Of a stretch of DNA of 64,000 nt, positions 59,960-64,000 are shown one piece after another (positions within the stretch are counted from its first letter, which is position 1; every line of letters starts with the position of its first letter). The DNA comes from JAWXUK01 sp044432725 (GTDB lineage: Bacteria > Bacillota > Clostridia > Oscillospirales > Oscillospiraceae): positions 124,001 to 188,000 of the forward strand of contig JAWXUL010000002.1 of the NCBI GenBank assembly GCA_044432725.1, given 5' to 3'. The translations under genes were made by a program, and so were the position numbers. The notes under the pieces were generated by a model, which saw only the letters and a program-made list of their open reading frames with translations, was not told the DNA's origin and did not search any database.

Positions 59960-62161
59960 CTAAGCACCTGCCACACGTCCCACGTGGTAAACTGATTTCA
60001 TCTGGGATAATTTATTCATCACTTGAGTCAATTCGTGCTTATTATGGACTTCCATATCTATGGTCGCAACAGCAAAACCATCTGGGGTGGCACGCATACT
60101 CACAGAGATAAGCTTTGTTTTCATTTGAGCAAGGCAATTTGACATATCCAGCAGAAGCCCGTCTCTGTCTTTTGCAGAGAGTTCCAAGGTGGTTTGATAG
60201 GAAATCGGCACTGCGTCTCCCCACTGAATGGGAATCCAGCGAGAATCTTCTTTTCGATTATCCTTATTCACATTGGTGCAATCCACACGGTGAACAGAAA
60301 CCCCATAGCCACGGGTGATGAAGCCCACCACTTTGTCCCCTGGAACAGGACAGCAACACCGTGCAAATTTCACCATACAATCGTCCATACCATCGACAAC
60401 AATACCTGAAATCTCTCTGCCTTTTGTTTTTTTGCTTGGTTTTTTTTCTTCTTGGGGGATTTCTTCTGTTGCATCAGCACTTTTTTGTAGTTTTCCGATT
60501 TTAGCCAATTCGTCTTTCATGCGAGAGGCAACTTTCGAGGAAGTAATACCACCATAGCCAATTAAGGCGTAGAGGTCCTCTTTCCCTGCAAGACTTAATT
60601 TTTCACAAATTTTCTCAAATACATCATCTAAGATTCCTTGAGGTACGGTGTTTAATTTGTGGTATTTGATTTCATTTTCCAAAGAATTACGCCCATTGAC
60701 TATATTTTCCCCACGACATTCTTTTTTAAACCATTGACGAATTTTGTTTCTTGCTTCTGCAGAACGAGCAAAATGAAGCCAATCACGACTGGGTCCTTTT
60801 GCTGTTTGGGACATAATAACTTCTACCACTTCGCCATTTTGTAATTGATAATCAAAGCCAACCATTCTGCCATTGACCTTTGCGCCCACCATTTTGTTCC
60901 CGACTTCGGTATGAATGGCATAAGCAAAGTCGATGGGTGTAGCACGTGAGGGAAGGGATTTCACGTCCCCTTCTGGAGTGAATACAAAGACTTCATCATC
61001 AAACATATCCACTTTCAAAGAGCGAAGGAACTCTTCAGAGTCTGTTTCTTGCTGGGTTTCCAGTAATTTTCGCACCCATTCAAAGTCATGCTCTGTCCCC
61101 AAATCGTGGTTTGCAAGACCTTGTTTATATTTCCAGTGGGCTGCCACACCATATTCTGCGGTGTGATGCATAGCCCAAGTACGGATTTGCACTTCAAAGG
61201 GAATCCCTTGTCTTCCGATCACAGTGGTGTGAAGGCTTTGATAGAGGTTTGGTTTGGGGGTACTGATATAATCTTTGAATCTGTTTAGGATAGGATTATA
61301 CAAATCATGGACGCAGCCAAGGACGTTATAACACTGTGCCACATCATCAACGATGACCCGCACTGCATAAAGATCGAATATTTCATCTAAACTTCTGTTT
61401 TGCTCAAACATTTTACGATAGATGGAGTAGGTATGCTTCACCCGACCTGAGGTGGTGCAAAATATATTCTCCTGTGCGATACGTGTTGTGATTCGGTCTT
61501 TTGCCTGTTGTAGGAAATCTTCATTGAGTCCTTGACGCTGTTCCATTTCTGCTTCAATTTCTCCGTAACCAATGGGGTCAAGATAACGTAAGGAGAGATC
61601 TTCTAGTTCCCATTTCAGTTTTTGCATCCCCAATCTATGGGCAATGGGGGCATAAATTTCCATGGTTTCTAGGGATTTTTCTTTTTGCTTTTTGGGGCTT
61701 TGGTATTCCATGGTTCGCATATTGTGGAGACGATCACAGATTTTAATGAGAATGACACGGATGTCTTTTGCCATCGCCATGAACATTTTACGAAGGTTTT
61801 CCATTTGTTCTTCTTCTTTGGTGGTATAATGAAGAAGAGAAAGTTTGGTCACAGCTTCCACCAAATCAGCCACATCCACTGAAAATTCTCGTGCGACATC
61901 GTCATAGCTGGCTTCTGTATCCTCGATCACATCATGTAAAAGGGCAGCGATGAGGGCATCTCTGTCCATACCCAATTCTGCCATAATCTTTGCCACAGCT
62001 AGGGGGTGGGTAATATAGGGGGTTCCATCTTTTCGCAGTTGCCCTTCGTGAAAGCCATGGGCATAGCGAAAGGCTTTTTCCATGAGAGAATAATCCTCTC
62101 CTGGGGAATAAGAACGAAATTTATCTTCTAATTGCTGATATGATTTTAATAGTTTTTCCAT
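59960..62161 (-). CDS. relA: Bifunctional (p)ppGpp synthetase/hydrolase RelA/SpoT
   Basis: A 733-aa stringent-response enzyme. The N-terminal HD hydrolase domain contains LLHDVIEDTEAS (His76, Asp77), followed by the RelA_SpoT synthetase domain (VRVIVDDVAQCYNVLG and PNLYQSLHTTV), a TGS domain (VFTPEGDVKSLP), a helical region with a ZFD/CC cysteine cluster (KFARCCCPVPGDKVVGFI) and a C-terminal ACT domain. The basic linker KKPSKKTKGR precedes the cysteine domain. Overlaps the recJ end by 16 bases. Confidence 0.97.
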   Translation of the reverse strand: MEKLLKSYQQLEDKFRSYSPGEDYSLMEKAFRYAHGFHEGQLRKDGTPYITHPLAVAKIMAELGMDRDALIAALLHDVIEDTEASYDDVAREFSVDVADLVEAVTKLSLLHYTTKEEEQMENLRKMFMAMAKDIRVILIKICDRLHNMRTMEYQSPKKQKEKSLETMEIYAPIAHRLGMQKLKWELEDLSLRYLDPIGYGEIEAEMEQRQGLNEDFLQQAKDRITTRIAQENIFCTTSGRVKHTYSIYRKMFEQNRSLDEIFDLYAVRVIVDDVAQCYNVLGCVHDLYNPILNRFKDYISTPKPNLYQSLHTTVIGRQGIPFEVQIRTWAMHHTAEYGVAAHWKYKQGLANHDLGTEHDFEWVRKLLETQQETDSEEFLRSLKVDMFDDEVFVFTPEGDVKSLPSRATPIDFAYAIHTEVGNKMVGAKVNGRMVGFDYQLQNGEVVEVIMSQTAKGPSRDWLHFARSAEARNKIRQWFKKECRGENIVNGRNSLENEIKYHKLNTVPQGILDDVFEKICEKLSLAGKEDLYALIGYGGITSSKVASRMKDELAKIGKLQKSADATEEIPQEEKKPSKKTKGREISGIVVDGMDDCMVKFARCCCPVPGDKVVGFITRGYGVSVHRVDCTNVNKDNRKEDSRWIPIQWGDAVPISYQTTLELSAKDRDGLLLDMSNCLAQMKTKLISVSMRATPDGFAVATIDMEVHNKHELTQVMNKLSQMKSVYHVGRVAGA

Positions 62162-64000
62162 AAGGTCACCCTTTCATTCCAACACTTCCATAAGTTGCTT
62201 TTGTCTAAATCTAATTGACCAGAATTTCTTTTGACTGTAAACGTATTTTTTTCAGAAGAGAGCTGAACTAATCTCAGTTCTCGCAGAATCCCCAAGGCAA
62301 GCTCGCCCATGCGAACAGGAATTTGGGCAATGTTTTCCAAGTCTTGGCAGAGCATAGTGAAACTTTTGTTGCTTTTTTCTTCCTTTAATCGATCATAAAG
62401 AGCAAGTACGTTTTCTTCTTCTAAATAGATTTTATTTTGATACTTCTCTTCATATTCGTCAAGATAGTCATTGATCCTTCCTGTACTCTGAAACTCTTGG
62501 TAAAGCCTGTCTGGCTTTTGGCTTGGGCACATTGAAAAAATCTGAAGCTGTGGATTTGATTCGCCACGGTAATGATTCACTTGTAAATGAAAGGCAATGT
62601 CTAAATAGATTCCCATTTGCACTGGCTCTCCTTGATAGTGAAAACAGACACCTAAAATTTCAGCATCATCTTGACGGAGACGCAAGCGTAAATGCTTGCC
62701 CCCTCCTACCAAGCTTCCTGCCACCACCAAAGCTGATTCGATTAAAAAACTTGGTCGGAGACATCCACCACCTGTTGGTTCGAAATTTTCTAAAAATTCA
62801 GTTTCTTCTAGGGTGATATCTTTGATCTCGCAACAGATATCTAAATTTAAAGTTTTAGTTTTCATTTTATTTGAATATTTTTGCATTTCTGCTTTCAAAG
62901 CAATTTTTAAATCTGGTATATTCTCTTGAGCTACTGTAAAGCCGGCTGCTTGGGCATGGCCACCATAACCAAGGAGTAAATCCCCCACTTTTGCCAGAAG
63001 TTCATATAAATTCACCTCGCCAAAGGTACGGCAAGAGCCTTTCCCAATGCCATCACGGCAACATACCATCACAGTGGGCATAGAATATCGCTCTCCCAAA
63101 CGGGAAGCAACAATGCCCACGACCCCTGCGTGCCATGTTTCATTTTCCAGAAAAACCAAGGTATCAGGTGGATTTTCTTCTAAATATTCCAGACATTGAC
63201 GGAAAATTTCCCCTTCAATCTCCTGACGTTGCCAGTTTAATTCACAAAGCATCGTGGCACAATCCTGTGCAAAGGATTCTTCTTCTGTGAGGAGAAGGGC
63301 AAGGGCGATTTCTGTTCTATCCAGTCTGCCTGCTGCGTTGATTCTGGGTGCGAGGTTATAGCCAATGGTTCCTGTGTTGATTTGGCGAGTCCCTTGGTCG
63401 ATTTCTCCCAAAAGCTTTGCAATCCCAAGTTGTGGATATTGGTTCAGTTTTTCCAAACCTATTTTGACAAAATAACGATTCTCGCCCTTTAAAGGCATAA
63501 CATCAGCCACTGTCCCCACAGCCACAAGGTCGCTGTATTGAAAGAAAACATCCTCCCAATCCTCTGGGTGAGAGAGGGCTTGGGCCAGTTTCAATGCCAC
63601 ACCCACACCAGCTAGCTCTGGGCAAGGATAATTCCCGAGACGTGAATTGATGACAGCTAAGGCAGGGGGCAATTCTGGTGGACAGGAATGATGATCTGTG
63701 ATAATGATTTCAAGCCCTAATTCATTGGCATAAATCACTTGGTCTTTTCCTGAAATACCACAGTCCACAGTGACAACAAGAGAGACTCCTCTTTCCTGTA
63801 AATCTAGGAGAGCAGTTTCGTTTAAGCCATATCCCTCGCCGATACGATGGGGGATATAGGGGATGACACGAAGTCCTCGGCTGCGCAGATAATGGGTGAG
63901 GAGGGCTGTGGCTGTAATACCGTCCACATCATAATCTCCGTAAATGGCAACCATTTCATCCTTTTCTATGGCTTCTTCCAAGCGAAGGACGGCTGTTTCC
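62146..64000 (-). CDS. recJ: Single-stranded-DNA exonuclease RecJ (5' end beyond window)
   Basis: Partial gene; about 615 residues of the C-terminal part are visible and the frame is open to 64000. The DHH phosphoesterase core shows YGDYDVDGITATA, VDCGISGKD, ITDHHSCPPELP, and the DHHA1 motif GYGGHAQAAGF. The OB-fold region follows, then a C-terminal domain (to residue VTLWKNY). RecJ degrades single-stranded DNA 5' to 3' in repair. recJ next to relA is the usual Firmicute order, but apt, often between them, is missing. Confidence 0.94.
   Translation of the reverse strand, partial: ETAVLRLEEAIEKDEMVAIYGDYDVDGITATALLTHYLRSRGLRVIPYIPHRIGEGYGLNETALLDLQERGVSLVVTVDCGISGKDQVIYANELGLEIIITDHHSCPPELPPALAVINSRLGNYPCPELAGVGVALKLAQALSHPEDWEDVFFQYSDLVAVGTVADVMPLKGENRYFVKIGLEKLNQYPQLGIAKLLGEIDQGTRQINTGTIGYNLAPRINAAGRLDRTEIALALLLTEEESFAQDCATMLCELNWQRQEIEGEIFRQCLEYLEENPPDTLVFLENETWHAGVVGIVASRLGERYSMPTVMVCCRDGIGKGSCRTFGEVNLYELLAKVGDLLLGYGGHAQAAGFTVAQENIPDLKIALKAEMQKYSNKMKTKTLNLDICCEIKDITLEETEFLENFEPTGGGCLRPSFLIESALVVAGSLVGGGKHLRLRLRQDDAEILGVCFHYQGEPVQMGIYLDIAFHLQVNHYRGESNPQLQIFSMCPSQKPDRLYQEFQSTGRINDYLDEYEEKYQNKIYLEEENVLALYDRLKEEKSNKSFTMLCQDLENIAQIPVRMGELALGILRELRLVQLSSEKNTFTVKRNSGQLDLDKSNLWKCWNERVTLWKNY

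Overview
The window is a 64-kb stretch of chromosome from an anaerobic, endospore-forming Firmicute, most likely class Clostridia (inference). The evidence is a moderately AT-rich sequence, strong AGGAGG-type ribosome binding sites, sporulation and germination genes (pdaB-like deacetylase, gerA/gerC/gerB operon, spoIIP, gpr, ricT, parA/parB/noc) and a complete crotonyl-CoA to butyryl-CoA gene set (crt, hbd, bcd, etfB, etfA). No rRNA, tRNA, CRISPR array, prophage or intact insertion sequence was recognised.

Layout. 0-8.4 kb: polysaccharide deacetylase (-), typA/bipA, two related small membrane proteins (one with a Cys-Asp repeat tail), a gerA-gerC-gerB germinant receptor operon, secG, and an unknown 189-aa gene (-). 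8.5-16.5 kb: LysM/M23 cell-wall hydrolase, a 1312-aa GGDEF-EAL-PAS protein, tatD and a dihydropyrimidinase-like hydrolase, then an 80-bp tandem palindromic repeat. 16.8-21.5 kb: rsmI and prsA (-), spoIIP (+) and a histidine-kinase-like protein without the phospho-acceptor histidine (-). 22-28.3 kb: gap, then crt-hbd-bcd-etfB-etfA, a butyrate-type beta-oxidation-reversal module without thiolase. 28.3-34.6 kb: a MITE-like repeat, an orphan GspF/PilC-like gene, metG, an unknown membrane protein, rpsT, gpr and tadA.

34.6-35.2 kb holds the most striking feature: three direct 179-bp repeats. Each carries a -10 box, an about 79-nt transcribed body and a terminator hairpin whose stem is maintained by compatible base changes. 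They look like three tandem copies of a small RNA gene, with no co-directional gene immediately downstream.

35.2-54 kb is almost entirely minus strand: DUF1846 protein, an unknown acidic-tailed protein, ricT-holB-yaaO-like decarboxylase, aspS, hisS, mgsA, a MinD-like ATPase, rsmG, a membrane coiled-coil protein, parB, parA, two perfect parS sites, noc and gyrA. A dense DnaA-box-like cluster lies between noc and gyrA, with a second, weaker one near 37.1 kb. This neighbourhood resembles an origin-proximal region, although dnaA is not in the window. 54-64 kb: a Sel1-repeat protein (+), a queuosine-precursor transporter, a GH13 amylase with a lysine-rich repeat tail, hemZ, an MBL-fold hydrolase, relA/spoT and the 3' part of recJ, which runs off the end.

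Start codons were chosen from ribosome binding sites and family N-termini, so several CDS begin downstream of the longest open frame. Functions come from recognisable motifs read by eye; no database search was possible.
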